A stretch of DNA of 64,000 nucleotides from Clostridium niameyense (GCF_001243045.1 NZ_LN849007.1:2012989-2076988); one strand, 5' to 3'. Shown: positions 7,335-20,852, numbered from the stretch's first letter. Notes: generated by a model not told the origin, from the letters alone. Program-made: numbers and translations.

Positions 7335-9254
7335 TTATCTGTTTTTTATTAAATTTAATAATCCACCTTCAATTAACATTTGCTTTTGTCTTTCGGTAGC
7401 CTCTAATAAAAACTCATATTCTTTTTGTTTTGTAATATTGTTAACTTTAATAATACCCTTATTTACTCCCTCTATAGAATTTTCTATTTTTAAATCGTCT
7501 AATACATCTATATCTTCATAATCATTTTCATTTTTAAATACTAAAGGTATTATTCCATTATTTATAAGATTAGATTTGTGAATTCTGGCAAAAGATTTAG
7601 CAATTACTGCTTTTACCCCCAAATAAAGTGGTACTAATGCAGCATGTTCTCTACTAGAACCTTGCCCATAATTAGTTCCTGCAACTATAAATCCACCCTT
7701 ATATTTTTCAGCCTTTGTAGAAAACTTCTCATCACAAGGTCTTAAACAAAACTTAGATAAATACGGTATATTAGATCTATATGGTAATAATTTAGCATTA
7801 GATGGCATTATATGATCTGTAGTAATATTATCATAAACTTTAGTTAAAACCTTCCCTTCTAATTTTTCATCTAACATTTTTGATTTAGGGAATGGTTTTA
7901 TATTAGGTCCTCTAACTATTTTAATTTCACTTTTATCTTCTGCTGGTGATACTATTAAATTATCATTTACTAAAAACTTTTCAGGCATTTTCACTTCTGG
8001 AAAATCATTAAATTCTGTAGGATCTGTTATATATCCAGTTAAAGCTGATATAGCAGCCACCTCAGGACTTACTAGATAAACTTTAGCTGATGCTGTCCCT
8101 GAACGACCCTTAAAATTTCTATTAAAAGTTCTTAAAGAAACCCCATCTGTAGAAGGTGATTGCCCCATACCTATGCATGGACCACATCCACATTCTAATA
8201 TTCTAGCACCAGAACCTATTAAATAGGATAGCGCCCCTTCATCTGCTAACATATTTAAAACTTGTTTAGAACCTGGCGCTATAACTAAAGATACATTATC
8301 ATTTACAGTTTTATCTTTTAATATTTTAGCTGTTCTTAACATATCTATATAAGAAGAATTAGTACAACTTCCTATAGCTACTTGGCTTACCTTAATATCT
8401 TTTAAATCAGATACTGGCACTACCTTATCTGGACTATGTGGACATGCAGCCAATGGCTTTAATGTATTTAAATCCACTTCTACTTCTTCATCATAAGTAG
8501 CATCTTTATCCGCAATTATTTCCTTATAATCTTTCTCTCTTCCTTGAGCTTTTAGAAAACTTAAAGTAATTTCATCAGAAGGAAAAATGGAAGTGGTAGC
8601 TCCAAGTTCTGCCCCCATATTAGTTATAGTTGCTCTTTCTGGTACTGAAAGACTTTTTACACCTTCACCTGTATATTCAAATATTTTTCCTACTCCACCC
8701 TTAACAGAAAGTCTTCTTAAAATCTCTAAAATTATATCCTTAGCTGAAACCCAATGTCTTAACTTACCTTTTAAATTAACTTTAACTATCTTAGGCATGT
8801 TTATATAATATTCTCCTCCTGCCATAGCAACTGCAATATCTAACCCTCCTGCTCCTATAGCTAGCATTCCTATACCTCCCGCTGTAGGAGTATGGCTATC
8901 CGATCCTAATAAGGTATTTCCTGGAGAGCTAAATCGTTCTAAATTAACTTGGTGACATATACCATTACCTGGTTTTGAAAAATAAATTCCATATTTTTTT
9001 GCTATGGTTTGTATATATAAATGATCATCCGCATTTTCTGGACCGGTTTGAAGTATATTATGATCTATATACGCTACTGAACATTTGGTTTTTACTTTAT
9101 CTACCCCTAAAGCTTCAAGTTGAAGATAAGCCATAGTTCCTGTAGAATCTTGTGTTAAAGTTTGATCTATCTTAAGTGCAATTTCTTCTCCTACCTTCAT
9201 GTTTCCTTTAACTAAATGTGATTTTATTATTTTCTCTGCTACATTTAATCCCAA
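7335..9254 (-). CDS. Aconitate hydratase, short single-chain type
   Basis: Isomerises citrate to isocitrate through a 4Fe-4S cluster. The 639-residue chain is shorter than bacterial AcnA (about 900) and belongs to the compact aconitase/isopropylmalate-isomerase-like class. Cluster ligands are the cysteine in GSCTNSS and the pair in CGCGPCIGMGQ. The swivel domain carries the SSREHAAL active-site serine/arginine loop (preceded by TNYGQG) near the C-terminus. An ATG at 9269 is embedded in GGGGGAA, a good Shine-Dalgarno sequence. I therefore prefer the TTG at 9254, six bases downstream, which gives the family-like N-terminus (M)GLNVAEKII. The next gene begins after a 143-bp gap. Its position beside citrate synthase and isocitrate dehydrogenase supports aconitase rather than LeuC. 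Confidence 0.92.
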   Translation of the reverse strand: MGLNVAEKIIKSHLVKGNMKVGEEIALKIDQTLTQDSTGTMAYLQLEALGVDKVKTKCSVAYIDHNILQTGPENADDHLYIQTIAKKYGIYFSKPGNGICHQVNLERFSSPGNTLLGSDSHTPTAGGIGMLAIGAGGLDIAVAMAGGEYYINMPKIVKVNLKGKLRHWVSAKDIILEILRRLSVKGGVGKIFEYTGEGVKSLSVPERATITNMGAELGATTSIFPSDEITLSFLKAQGREKDYKEIIADKDATYDEEVEVDLNTLKPLAACPHSPDKVVPVSDLKDIKVSQVAIGSCTNSSYIDMLRTAKILKDKTVNDNVSLVIAPGSKQVLNMLADEGALSYLIGSGARILECGCGPCIGMGQSPSTDGVSLRTFNRNFKGRSGTASAKVYLVSPEVAAISALTGYITDPTEFNDFPEVKMPEKFLVNDNLIVSPAEDKSEIKIVRGPNIKPFPKSKMLDEKLEGKVLTKVYDNITTDHIMPSNAKLLPYRSNIPYLSKFCLRPCDEKFSTKAEKYKGGFIVAGTNYGQGSSREHAALVPLYLGVKAVIAKSFARIHKSNLINNGIIPLVFKNENDYEDIDVLDDLKIENSIEGVNKGIIKVNNITKQKEYEFLLEATERQKQMLIEGGLLNLIKNR

Positions 9255-9306
9255 TTGTAGTTCCCCCATTCTAAAATATTTCTACTAATTCGTTTCAAAA
9301 TAATAC

Positions 9307-10674
9307 TTATAAATTAACTACAGTTTTTAAAATTTCAGGCATTATTTGTTCTACTACAAATTCCAATTCTTTATTTCCTATGATAGTTGTTCTACCATAC
9401 TTATACTCATTATCTATCCATTCTTTTATAGGAATAATTCTTTTATCCTTTTTATCTATTTTATTAACTCCTTTTAATTTAAAATAGGTATTTATCCAAG
9501 CTGCTATTCCGGCTAATCCTGAATATTGGTTAACAGCTACTACTATTGGCCTATTTAATACTTTATCAGTGTCAAATATATTATAAATTTCTTCATTTTT
9601 TAAGATTCCATCTGCATGAATACCAGCTCTAGTTACATTAAAATCTCTTCCTACAAAAGGAGTTCTTGCAGGTATACTATAATTCATTTCTTTATTAAAA
9701 TACTCTGCTATTTCAGTTATTACATGCAAATTCATATTTTTAACATTTCCTTTTAGTTGAGCATATTCCATAACCATAGCCTCTAATGGACAGTTCCCTG
9801 TTCTTTCACCAATTCCTAAAAGAGAAGTATTTATAGATGAACATCCATACAGCCAAGCAGTTGTAGCATTACTTACCACAGAATAAAAATCATTATGACC
9901 GTGCCATTCTATTCTTTCTGAAGGAACATTACAGCAATTTCTAAGACCATATATAATACCTTGAACACTTCTTGGAAGTGAAGCTCCTACATAAGGTATT
10001 CCTAATCCTAAAGTATCACAAGCTCTTATCTTTATTGGAACATTAGCTTGTTTTGAAATTTCCATTAGCTTGTTTACAAAAGGAACTACAAATCCATGAA
10101 AATCAGCTCTTGTTATATCCTCTAAGTGACATCTTGGAATTATGCCATTTTCTAATGCTTCATAAATTAAAGATATATACATATCCATAGCTTCTTTTCT
10201 CGTCATATTTAATTTTTTAAATATATGATAATCAGAACAAGACATAAGCATTCCTGTTTCTTTTATTCCCATTTCCTTAACAAGACTAAAATCTTTTCTA
10301 TTAGCTCTTATCCATGAAGTAACTTCTGGAAATTTGTATCCCCTTTCCATACAAATTCTAGCTGCTTCTCTATCCTTTTTAGAATATAAAAAAAACTCTG
10401 TTTGTCTTATTATTCCTGAATTATTATCAAGATTATGAAGATAATCATAAATTTTTACTATTTGTTCCGTAGTATACGGTGGCATAGATTGCTGACCATC
10501 TCTAAAAGTAGTATCCGTAATAAAAATATCCTTTGGAAGGTCCATAGGCAACATAATATTATTAAAAGTTACTTTTGGAAGTTCAGTATACGGAAATATA
10601 TCCTTATATAAATTAGGTCTATTTATATCTTTTAAAATCTGTCCATATGAAAAATAATTACTCTTATCCATCAT
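9307..10674 (-). CDS. Re-citrate synthase (isopropylmalate/homocitrate synthase homologue)
   Basis: A 455-residue protein of the DRE-TIM metallolyase family. The signature DTTFRDGQQSMPP (about residues 54-66) provides the metal-binding aspartate and base. ACDTLGLG and HGHNDFY supply further active-site residues, and GIGERTGNCPLEAMV closes the barrel. Its sequence pattern resembles the Re-face-specific citrate synthase characterised in Clostridium kluyveri rather than LeuA. It heads an operon with aconitase and isocitrate dehydrogenase, which is what glutamate synthesis needs in an anaerobe lacking the ordinary Si-type enzyme. GGGGGG lies upstream; ATG 10671 is better spaced than ATG 10674. 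Homocitrate or isopropylmalate synthase is the main alternative. Confidence 0.85.
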   Translation of the reverse strand: MMDKSNYFSYGQILKDINRPNLYKDIFPYTELPKVTFNNIMLPMDLPKDIFITDTTFRDGQQSMPPYTTEQIVKIYDYLHNLDNNSGIIRQTEFFLYSKKDREAARICMERGYKFPEVTSWIRANRKDFSLVKEMGIKETGMLMSCSDYHIFKKLNMTRKEAMDMYISLIYEALENGIIPRCHLEDITRADFHGFVVPFVNKLMEISKQANVPIKIRACDTLGLGIPYVGASLPRSVQGIIYGLRNCCNVPSERIEWHGHNDFYSVVSNATTAWLYGCSSINTSLLGIGERTGNCPLEAMVMEYAQLKGNVKNMNLHVITEIAEYFNKEMNYSIPARTPFVGRDFNVTRAGIHADGILKNEEIYNIFDTDKVLNRPIVVAVNQYSGLAGIAAWINTYFKLKGVNKIDKKDKRIIPIKEWIDNEYKYGRTTIIGNKELEFVVEQIMPEILKTVVNL

Positions 10675-10679
10675 AATCC

Positions 10680-11035
10680 CCCCATAATTTCTTTAATATG
10701 AAAATACTTTTTTGCATTATTTTCATTCATCTATGAATTTTTTAAATCATTTCTTGCATTTTTATTTTTTTAATTATATTTTAATAGTAAAAAGATAAAA
10801 AAATAATGAATATTTATAAAAGGTTTTAGCCATATAATTAAGATTATACGTAATGTTTCTTATATTTATACTTCATATTTTAACATCTTCTATTATTTTA
10901 TTCAAGAAAAATTATTCATTTTTTGAAAGTTTATTTTATATTTAATTCATTTTAATATTTTTATAAAAAAATCTGATAATTAATCCATCTTTATATTAAC
11001 TTGCAATACATAAAATGAATAATAAAAAAACTTAT
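10680..11035. other. AT-rich intergenic region upstream of the citrate synthase operon
   Basis: About 360 bases without a gene. The sequence is very AT-rich and holds several copies of a TGAATAAT-like word in both orientations (near 10806, 10912 and 11020), which could be regulator contacts. I see no riboswitch, T-box or coding frame. Confidence 0.4.
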
Positions 11036-11087
11036 TAATTTTATAAAAAAACTACCAAATTCACTTCTTATAAATGAACTTGGTAGT
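11036..11087 (-). terminator. Terminator of plsC
   Basis: ACTACCAA (11051-11058) pairs with TTGGTAGT (11080-11087), extended by an inner TTCA/TGAA. On the minus strand the stem is followed by a run of T residues. Confidence 0.85.
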
Positions 11088-11096
11088 TAAACTTTA

Positions 11097-11819
11097 TTAT
11101 TTTCTTATTTCATCTAAAGTATCTTGAATTATATTTCTAACTTCCTCTGATAAATTACCTTGTTGCTCTCTTGATAGGTTTTCTACATATATTGGCTTAC
11201 CCACAATAAAATTAACTTCTGCAGGCTTTATCCATCCGTTATTTGCTTCTCTTGCTTTATATGTACCATCTATAGTTATAGGTACTACTGGCACCTTAGC
11301 CTTGATAGCTAATTTCATGCTACCCTTTTTAAAGCTTCCTAGTTTTTCTCCTCTACTTCTAGTTCCTTCAGGAAATATAAGCATATCATAGCCATCTTGC
11401 AGATTTTTAATTCCCTCGTTTATTGTTTTTATAGCCTCTCTAACATTTTGTCTATCTATAAATACACATTTTATTTGTCTCATCCAATAAGTTAATATTT
11501 TAGCCTTTAACATTTCCTTTTTAGCTACAAAACCTACAGGTCTTCCTAAAGAAGATATAACCACAGGTATATCTAATAATCCTTGATGATTTGCAACAAA
11601 TAAACATGTACCCTCAGGTATGTTTTCCAATCCTTTCTTGTTTACTTTTATACCTACAGTTCTCAAAGTAAAGTTTGCCCAATTTATTACAATCTTGTTT
11701 ATATACTTTTGAATTTTTTCTTCGTCACTATGCTTTTTTAAATATTTTAACTTAAGCATTTTGAAAAAAGTTAAAAGCATATACACTGCAAAACTCAAAT
11801 ATAAAATAATAGTCCTCAT
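11097..11819 (-). CDS. plsC: 1-acyl-sn-glycerol-3-phosphate acyltransferase
   Basis: Transfers a second acyl chain to lysophosphatidate, giving phosphatidic acid for membrane lipids. The 240-residue protein begins with a hydrophobic membrane segment (about residues 3-20). It has the catalytic HX4D motif as NHQGLLD (His78, Asp83), the substrate-binding FPEGTRSRGE (about 149-158), and VPVVPITIDGT further on, the four-block pattern of the PlsC family. GGGAGA lies seven bases before ATG 11819. It is a single-gene unit with its own terminator, divergent from the lipoprotein gene to the right. Confidence 0.94.
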   Translation of the reverse strand: MRTIILYLSFAVYMLLTFFKMLKLKYLKKHSDEEKIQKYINKIVINWANFTLRTVGIKVNKKGLENIPEGTCLFVANHQGLLDIPVVISSLGRPVGFVAKKEMLKAKILTYWMRQIKCVFIDRQNVREAIKTINEGIKNLQDGYDMLIFPEGTRSRGEKLGSFKKGSMKLAIKAKVPVVPITIDGTYKAREANNGWIKPAEVNFIVGKPIYVENLSREQQGNLSEEVRNIIQDTLDEIRK

Positions 11820-11976
11820 GTTTAACTCTCCCTTTTAAAATTTATGTAGTATATTTTAATTTACACTCACTTTTTCTATTATAATATAATAGAAAAAACT
11901 TATCCACTTTTACTTTAACTATAATCATAGTAAAATAATAATGAGTCATAATAACAATTTTAAAGGAGTTGAAATA

Positions 11977-12834
11977 ATGAAAACACTAAAAAAGTACATA
12001 AGTATATTATTTGTTCTATTAATAACCTTTGCATTTACTGCTTGTGCCAATACATCAGTTTCAAAGGAATCTACTTCAAATAGTAATAATAAAATGCTTG
12101 TTCACTATATTGATGTTGGACAAGGTGATAGTGAATTAATTCAATTAAATGATAAAAATATACTTATAGACGCAGGTACTAGAAAAAGTTCAGATAAAGT
12201 AGTATCTTATCTAAAAAAGCAAAACATAAAAAAGCTGGATTATGTAATAGCAACTCATCCACACGAAGATCATATTGGTGGTATTCCAGCAGTATTAAAG
12301 AATTTTGAAGTAGATAATTTCTATGCACCTAAAAAAACTGCTAATACAAAAATTTTTAAAGATATGATCAGCGAGCTGAAAAATAAAAATTTAAAAATAA
12401 ACGTAGCTAAAGCAGGCAAAACCTTAGATATAGGTAACAATGCGGAAGCAAAGTTCGTAGCCCCTAATAATGATAACTATCAGAAAACTAACGATTATTC
12501 CGCTGTTATCAAAATTACTTATGGAAGTTCTAAATTTTTATTTACTGGAGATGCAGAAAAACTAAGCGAAAAAGAAATGTTAAGTAACCATATAGATATT
12601 TCTTGTAATGTATTAAAAGCAGGCCATCATGGTAGCCATTCCTCTTCTTCAAAAGAATTTTTAGATAAAACTAATCCTAAGACAGTAATAATTAGTTGCG
12701 GTAAAAATAATGATTATGGACATCCCCACAAAGAAACGTTAAAAGAATTGAAAAAAAGAAATATACAAGTTTATAGAACAGATATCGATGGAGATATAAT
12801 ACTAACTTCTGATGGAAAGAATATAAGTAAATAA
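11977..12834 (+). CDS. Secreted metallo-beta-lactamase-fold lipoprotein (ComEC C-terminal-domain-like)
   Basis: A 285-residue lipoprotein: an N-terminal lysine cluster, a hydrophobic core and a lipobox ending in TAC (Cys23) point to anchoring on the outer membrane face. The mature part is a metallo-beta-lactamase-fold hydrolase with the HPHEDH metal motif at residues 94-99, an FTGDAE aspartate motif, and AGHHGSHSSSS near the C-terminus. The DVGQGDS and HHGSHSS words are those of the ComEC/Rec2 C-terminal domain and its free-standing relatives. I chose ATG 11977 because AAAGGAG lies eight bases before it and the signal sequence begins there. The substrate is unknown; a nuclease or phosphodiesterase role is plausible, and no competence genes adjoin it. 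Confidence 0.86.
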   Translation: MKTLKKYISILFVLLITFAFTACANTSVSKESTSNSNNKMLVHYIDVGQGDSELIQLNDKNILIDAGTRKSSDKVVSYLKKQNIKKLDYVIATHPHEDHIGGIPAVLKNFEVDNFYAPKKTANTKIFKDMISELKNKNLKINVAKAGKTLDIGNNAEAKFVAPNNDNYQKTNDYSAVIKITYGSSKFLFTGDAEKLSEKEMLSNHIDISCNVLKAGHHGSHSSSSKEFLDKTNPKTVIISCGKNNDYGHPHKETLKELKKRNIQVYRTDIDGDIILTSDGKNISK

Positions 12835-12846
12835 CTTAATGATATT

Positions 12847-12882
12847 AAAAAGCTTTCGTAGAATATTACGAAAGCTTTTTAT
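12847..12882 (+). terminator. Terminator of the MBL-fold lipoprotein gene
   Basis: AAAGCTTTCGT pairs with ACGAAAGCTTT around a 9-nt loop and is followed by TTTTTATA on the plus strand. The reverse complement also has a T-tract. Confidence 0.88.
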
Positions 12883-12887
12883 AATAT

Positions 12888-12925
12888 AAATAAAAAAATA
12901 AAGGTTTTAGTTAAAACCAAAACCT
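12888..12925 (-). terminator. Terminator of the rRNA operon
   Basis: On the minus strand AGGTTTT pairs with AAAACCT (12902-12925) with an inner GTT/AAC, followed by TTTATTTTTTT. It begins about 25 bases after the 3' end of tRNA-Asn. Confidence 0.8.
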
Positions 12926-12949
12926 AATACTTCTAATATTTGATAAAAA

Positions 12950-13025
<76 letters not shown>

Positions 13026-13032
13026 CATTTTA

Positions 13033-13148
13033 TCTGGCAACGACCTACTCTTCCACAGGGCCTCCCCTGCAGTACCATCGGCGCTTTGAAGCTTAACCTT
13101 CGTGTTCGGCATGGAAACGGGTGTTACCTTCAAGCCATAATCACCAGA
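13033..13148 (-). rRNA. rrf: 5S ribosomal RNA
   Basis: About 116 nt on the minus strand between 23S and tRNA-Asn. The ends TCTGGTGAT and CCAGA form the terminal helix, and GAACACGAAGGTTAAGC and the GTAGGTCGTTGCCAGA 3' end match bacterial 5S. End positions are good to a few bases. Confidence 0.93.
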
Positions 13149-13241
13149 TGCTGATTTACAAAAATCTTTGATTTCGTTTTGAATCAGTACTCCTTAGCTT
13201 TAGCTAAATGAGTTTCCTTTTTGAAAGAATCATGTTCTCTC

Positions 13242-13257
13242 AAAATTGCACAGTATA
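13242..13257 (-). other. 23S precursor processing stem, 3' half
   Basis: These 16 bases are perfectly complementary to 16211-16226 upstream of the 23S 5' end. The helix they form closes off the 23S precursor, the usual RNase III target. Confidence 0.75.
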
Positions 13258-13261
13258 TTTT

Positions 13262-16161
<2,900 letters not shown>

Positions 16162-16210
16162 TAAAATCTATTTGTTCTACAAAGGTAATTTTACCTTTGG
16201 CTTTACTATA

Positions 16211-16226
16211 TATACTGTGCAATTTT
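16211..16226 (-). other. 23S precursor processing stem, 5' half
   Basis: Pairs perfectly with 13242-13257 across the 23S gene. It lies about 50 bases before the mature 23S start and just after tRNA-Ile in transcription order. Confidence 0.75.
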
Positions 16227-16236
16227 CAAAGAACAT

Positions 16237-16313
<77 letters not shown>

Positions 16314-16319
16314 ACAATT

Positions 16320-16395
16320 TGGTGGAGATAAGGAGATTCGAACTCCTGACCCCCTGCTTGCAAGGCAGGTGCTCTCCCAACTGAGCTATACCCCC
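16320..16395 (-). tRNA. tRNA-Ala (TGC)
   Basis: A 76-nt cloverleaf with encoded CCA. The acceptor is GGGGGTA with TATCTCC (two G-U pairs), the anticodon loop is CTTGCAA with anticodon TGC, and the T-arm is AGGAGTTCGAATCTCCT. It precedes tRNA-Ile in the spacer. Confidence 0.97.
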
Positions 16396-16506
16396 ATATT
16401 GCGTTAAGATAATCTACAATTTAGAGTTGATAGTTTTAAACAAACTTACTATTAACTCCGCTTATATATTACCTTTAAAAGTTATTAGAAAGACACTTGG
16501 TCCCTC

Positions 16507-16523
16507 AAAATTAAACAGAGAAT
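16507..16523 (-). other. 16S precursor processing stem, 3' half
   Basis: Seventeen bases perfectly complementary to 18154-18170. Together they form the long helix that brackets precursor 16S rRNA. Confidence 0.75.
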
Positions 16524-16556
16524 TCAGCCTTAAGAAAGATGTTACTCTTTCTTATA

Positions 16557-18076
<1,520 letters not shown>

Positions 18077-18153
18077 AAAGTTTAATCTTCTCAAAATCAT
18101 TGACAAGGTTTTATACCTTGTTACTGGCTGTGTTACAAGAAAAATTTCTTGTT

Positions 18154-18170
18154 ATTCTCTGTTTAATTTT
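18154..18170 (-). other. 16S precursor processing stem, 5' half
   Basis: Pairs perfectly with 16507-16523 beyond the 16S 3' end. Two further small leader hairpins (near 18098-18121 and 18133-18153) lie between it and the mature 5' end. Confidence 0.75.
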
Positions 18171-18197
18171 CAAAGACCAATTTGCTAATGCTTAGTT

Positions 18198-18226
18198 ATG
18201 ATAACATATGTTTTTTATGTTGTCAA
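18198..18226 (-). promoter_or_regulatory. rRNA operon promoter
   Basis: On the minus strand a perfect TTGACA (18226-18221) is 17 bases before TATCAT (18203-18198). It lies about 130 bases upstream of mature 16S. No second promoter was identified. Confidence 0.85.
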
Positions 18227-18464
18227 CTCTAAGTTTCTTTCGCCGTTTGCCGACGACATAAAGTATTCTATCATATTTTTACTCTATTATTAATTAAATA
18301 CGTATCATTTAAAGAAATTATTTTATTTATACTTATTTTTTCTTCTTATTATTAAAATTTTCATATAAAGATACACTTGGCACTGTTATTTAGTACAAGC
18401 TATGGAATTTCACATCAATTCTTATTGGATCTCACAAAAACATTACAATATAAGTTTATTTCTT
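18227..18464. other. Spacer between the rRNA promoter and uppP
   Basis: About 240 bases of AT-rich sequence without a coding frame. It may hold upstream promoter elements for the rRNA operon. I see nothing else definable. Confidence 0.4.
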
Positions 18465-18548
18465 AAAATAAAAGTGAGAAATCAGTTATCAGATACTACT
18501 TAAAATTACATTTAAATCTCCTGACACCAATTTCTCATTTTATATAGG
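18465..18548 (-). terminator. Terminator-like long hairpin after uppP
   Basis: On the minus strand ATGAGAAAT pairs with ATTTCTCAC. A second imperfect helix (GTGTCAG with CTGATAAC) continues inward, and TTTTATTTT follows. It is longer than a typical terminator, about 75 nt overall. Confidence 0.6.
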
Positions 18549-18582
18549 TTTATATTTAATTGATTTTTAATTTAATCTAATG

Positions 18583-19431
18583 CTAACTTATTATTTTAAG
18601 AGCTATTAATATAAATAACACTATACTAACAAATATTCTATATACAGCAAAAACTTTCATAGGTTTTTTCTTTAAAAACTTTATAAATTTATCTATAACT
18701 ACAAGTGCTACTAAGAAAGCTACAATAAAGCCTACTGCTAAAGCTATTAGTTGCATAGATGAGCATGTACTAAAAACATTATGTTTTATCAAAGATATTC
18801 CTGAAGCTCCTACCATAACAGGTATGGCTAAAAAGAAAGAAAATTCTGCTGCTGCCACTGTAGAAAGTCCCGCTATCCATGCACCTATTATTGTAGATGC
18901 TGATCTTGACATTCCTGGCCATAAAGCTAAGCATTGGAATAACCCTATAATTACAGCTTGCCTAGCATTAATACTATCTATACTTGAACTTCTAGTATTA
19001 TTTCTATATTTATTTTCAGCATATATCATCCAAATTGCTCCTACAAGTAATGCTATAGCCACTGGCAAAGGATGAAATAATTTTTCTTCTATTTTATTAT
19101 GAAAAGGTAGTCCTATTACCATAGCAGGTATACAAGCGATTACTATCATAAGCCAAAACTTTAATCCGCATTTCTTTACAGGAACCCTGTCACTAGGCAA
19201 AAAGTTTCTTAACGTACTTATAATCTTGTCCCAATAAAGTACAACTACAGCTAATATTGCTCCTAATTGAATAACTATCTCAAACATATCTATGTAACTT
19301 TTATCGTATACAGAACCATTAAATCCTATAAGAGATCCTGCTATTATCATATGCCCTGTTGAAGACACAGGTAAAAATTCCGTTACACCTTCTACTATAC
19401 CTATTATTATAGATTTTAATATTAACAGCAT
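18583..19431 (-). CDS. uppP: Undecaprenyl-diphosphate phosphatase
   Basis: Dephosphorylates undecaprenyl pyrophosphate so that the lipid carrier can be reused in peptidoglycan and teichoic acid synthesis; it also confers bacitracin tolerance (BacA). The 282-residue protein has about eight membrane segments. It carries both family signatures: EGVTEFLPVSSTGH near the N-terminus (about residues 14-27) and PGMSRSAST around residue 170. GAGGAG lies nine bases before ATG 19431. It stands alone downstream of the rRNA promoter region and is divergent from the lipoprotein gene to the right. Confidence 0.96.
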   Translation of the reverse strand: MLLILKSIIIGIVEGVTEFLPVSSTGHMIIAGSLIGFNGSVYDKSYIDMFEIVIQLGAILAVVVLYWDKIISTLRNFLPSDRVPVKKCGLKFWLMIVIACIPAMVIGLPFHNKIEEKLFHPLPVAIALLVGAIWMIYAENKYRNNTRSSSIDSINARQAVIIGLFQCLALWPGMSRSASTIIGAWIAGLSTVAAAEFSFFLAIPVMVGASGISLIKHNVFSTCSSMQLIALAVGFIVAFLVALVVIDKFIKFLKKKPMKVFAVYRIFVSIVLFILIALKIIS

Positions 19432-19633
19432 TTTAGTTAACTCCTCACTCTCTAATTTTATTTGGATATTTATTACTATATTTATAATAAATCACCTTCT
19501 ATTATACTATTTTTTTATTCTTACACAACAATAAAAAAATATATATACATCATTATTGATTCTCTTTAATTAATTATTATTTCATACGATAATCATTAAA
19601 GAAAATTTATAACATATGAAAGGAGAAAATACT

Positions 19634-20746
19634 TTGAATAACTTTAAAGACAAAACTAAGTTAAAATTTTTAATCATTCCTATAGTGTTAATAATATTTC
19701 CTTTAATTCTTTCATCTTGCAATAATCGCAAATCTAAAGGGATATTTATAAATAAGTGGGATAATTTTTATGAAGATAAGTATATACATTTTTATTATGA
19801 TGATGGCAAGACTCCTAACGGTCAGCAATTAAAATCTACTTATAAATTAGATGAATTAGTTGCTTCAAAAAAAGACGAACTTGAAAAATCCAGTGAAATT
19901 ATCTCTTGGATACAAGGTAAAATTAAATTTTCAAAGAATAGCATTAGTAGTAATAAAGATGCATTATCAATACTAGAAGAACTAAAAAATGGCAAGACTG
20001 GATCTGATAAGGAATATGCAGAAGTTTTTACTCAAAGTGTAGCATCTCTCGGTATTTATTCAAGAATAGGAGAATATAAAATAAAAGATTCTCAACATGA
20101 AAAGGATGATACATCCTTTAAAGTTTGTGAAATATGGAGTTCTAAATATAAAAAATGGGTAATGTTTGATGTAGTAAATAATTGTTATATGGCTAAAGGT
20201 AGTACCCCTTTAAGTGCTATTGAAATTTTAAAGAATGATTTAAATTCTTTAAACATAGTAGGAATCAAGGATAAAAATAAATATATAAAAGAGTACAATA
20301 AATATTTTTATAGTTATACCATAAATATAGATAATAATATAAACGATGCAATAAAAAGTAATTCTAGTATAACCTTTATACCTCCTGGTAATATTCCAGA
20401 AATAAAAACTAATAAGGGTTATATACCACCTACTATTTTTGTAACTAAAGAAGATTTATTTAGTATATCTCCTTTAGAAGATTATAATAACGATTATAAA
20501 GATAAAAAGTGCACCTTAATATTATCCAAGAAAAATTCAAATAATAATGAAAATCTAGAATTTTATATAGGTGCCTTTAAAAATAGCGTAATGTTAGATG
20601 AATACTATATTAGTATAAATGGAGCTAATTTTATAAAAGTAAAAAAATATTATAGATTAAACTTAAAAAATGAAATAAATACTATTAGGCTTTCTGAAGA
20701 TGGAAAAAATATCGAAAGAGAAGTAATGATTCAATATAAAAAATAA
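19634..20746 (+). CDS. Lipoprotein with a degenerate transglutaminase-like domain
   Basis: A 370-residue exported lipoprotein: positive N-terminus, hydrophobic core, and a lipobox ending LSSC (Cys about residue 30). Residues about 80-200 resemble the transglutaminase-like fold: the segment DKEYAEVFTQSVASLGI aligns with the catalytic-cysteine helix of such proteins, and KVCEIWSSKYKKWVMFD with the His/Asp region. The catalytic Cys and His are absent, and only the Asp position looks kept, so I expect a non-catalytic wall-associated role. An ATG at 19616 overlaps the Shine-Dalgarno AAAGGAG, so TTG 19634 is the likely start. The C-terminal 150 residues resemble nothing I recognise. Confidence 0.72.
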   Translation: MNNFKDKTKLKFLIIPIVLIIFPLILSSCNNRKSKGIFINKWDNFYEDKYIHFYYDDGKTPNGQQLKSTYKLDELVASKKDELEKSSEIISWIQGKIKFSKNSISSNKDALSILEELKNGKTGSDKEYAEVFTQSVASLGIYSRIGEYKIKDSQHEKDDTSFKVCEIWSSKYKKWVMFDVVNNCYMAKGSTPLSAIEILKNDLNSLNIVGIKDKNKYIKEYNKYFYSYTINIDNNINDAIKSNSSITFIPPGNIPEIKTNKGYIPPTIFVTKEDLFSISPLEDYNNDYKDKKCTLILSKKNSNNNENLEFYIGAFKNSVMLDEYYISINGANFIKVKKYYRLNLKNEINTIRLSEDGKNIEREVMIQYKK

Positions 20747-20784
20747 AATATTCATTAGATAAATAACAATAAGTAAATTTAAAA

Positions 20785-20852
20785 TGGAAAGTTATTATCA
20801 GAATCACTTAATACAATGTGAAACTCTGATTGCTAACTTTCCACTTTTTTAT
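20785..20852. terminator. Bidirectional terminator between the lipoprotein gene and manA
   Basis: TGGAAAGTTA (20785-20794) pairs with TAACTTTCCA (20834-20843), with an inner ATCAGA/TCTGAT helix. CTTTTTTATC follows on the plus strand, and a T-rich run also follows on the minus strand. Confidence 0.85.
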
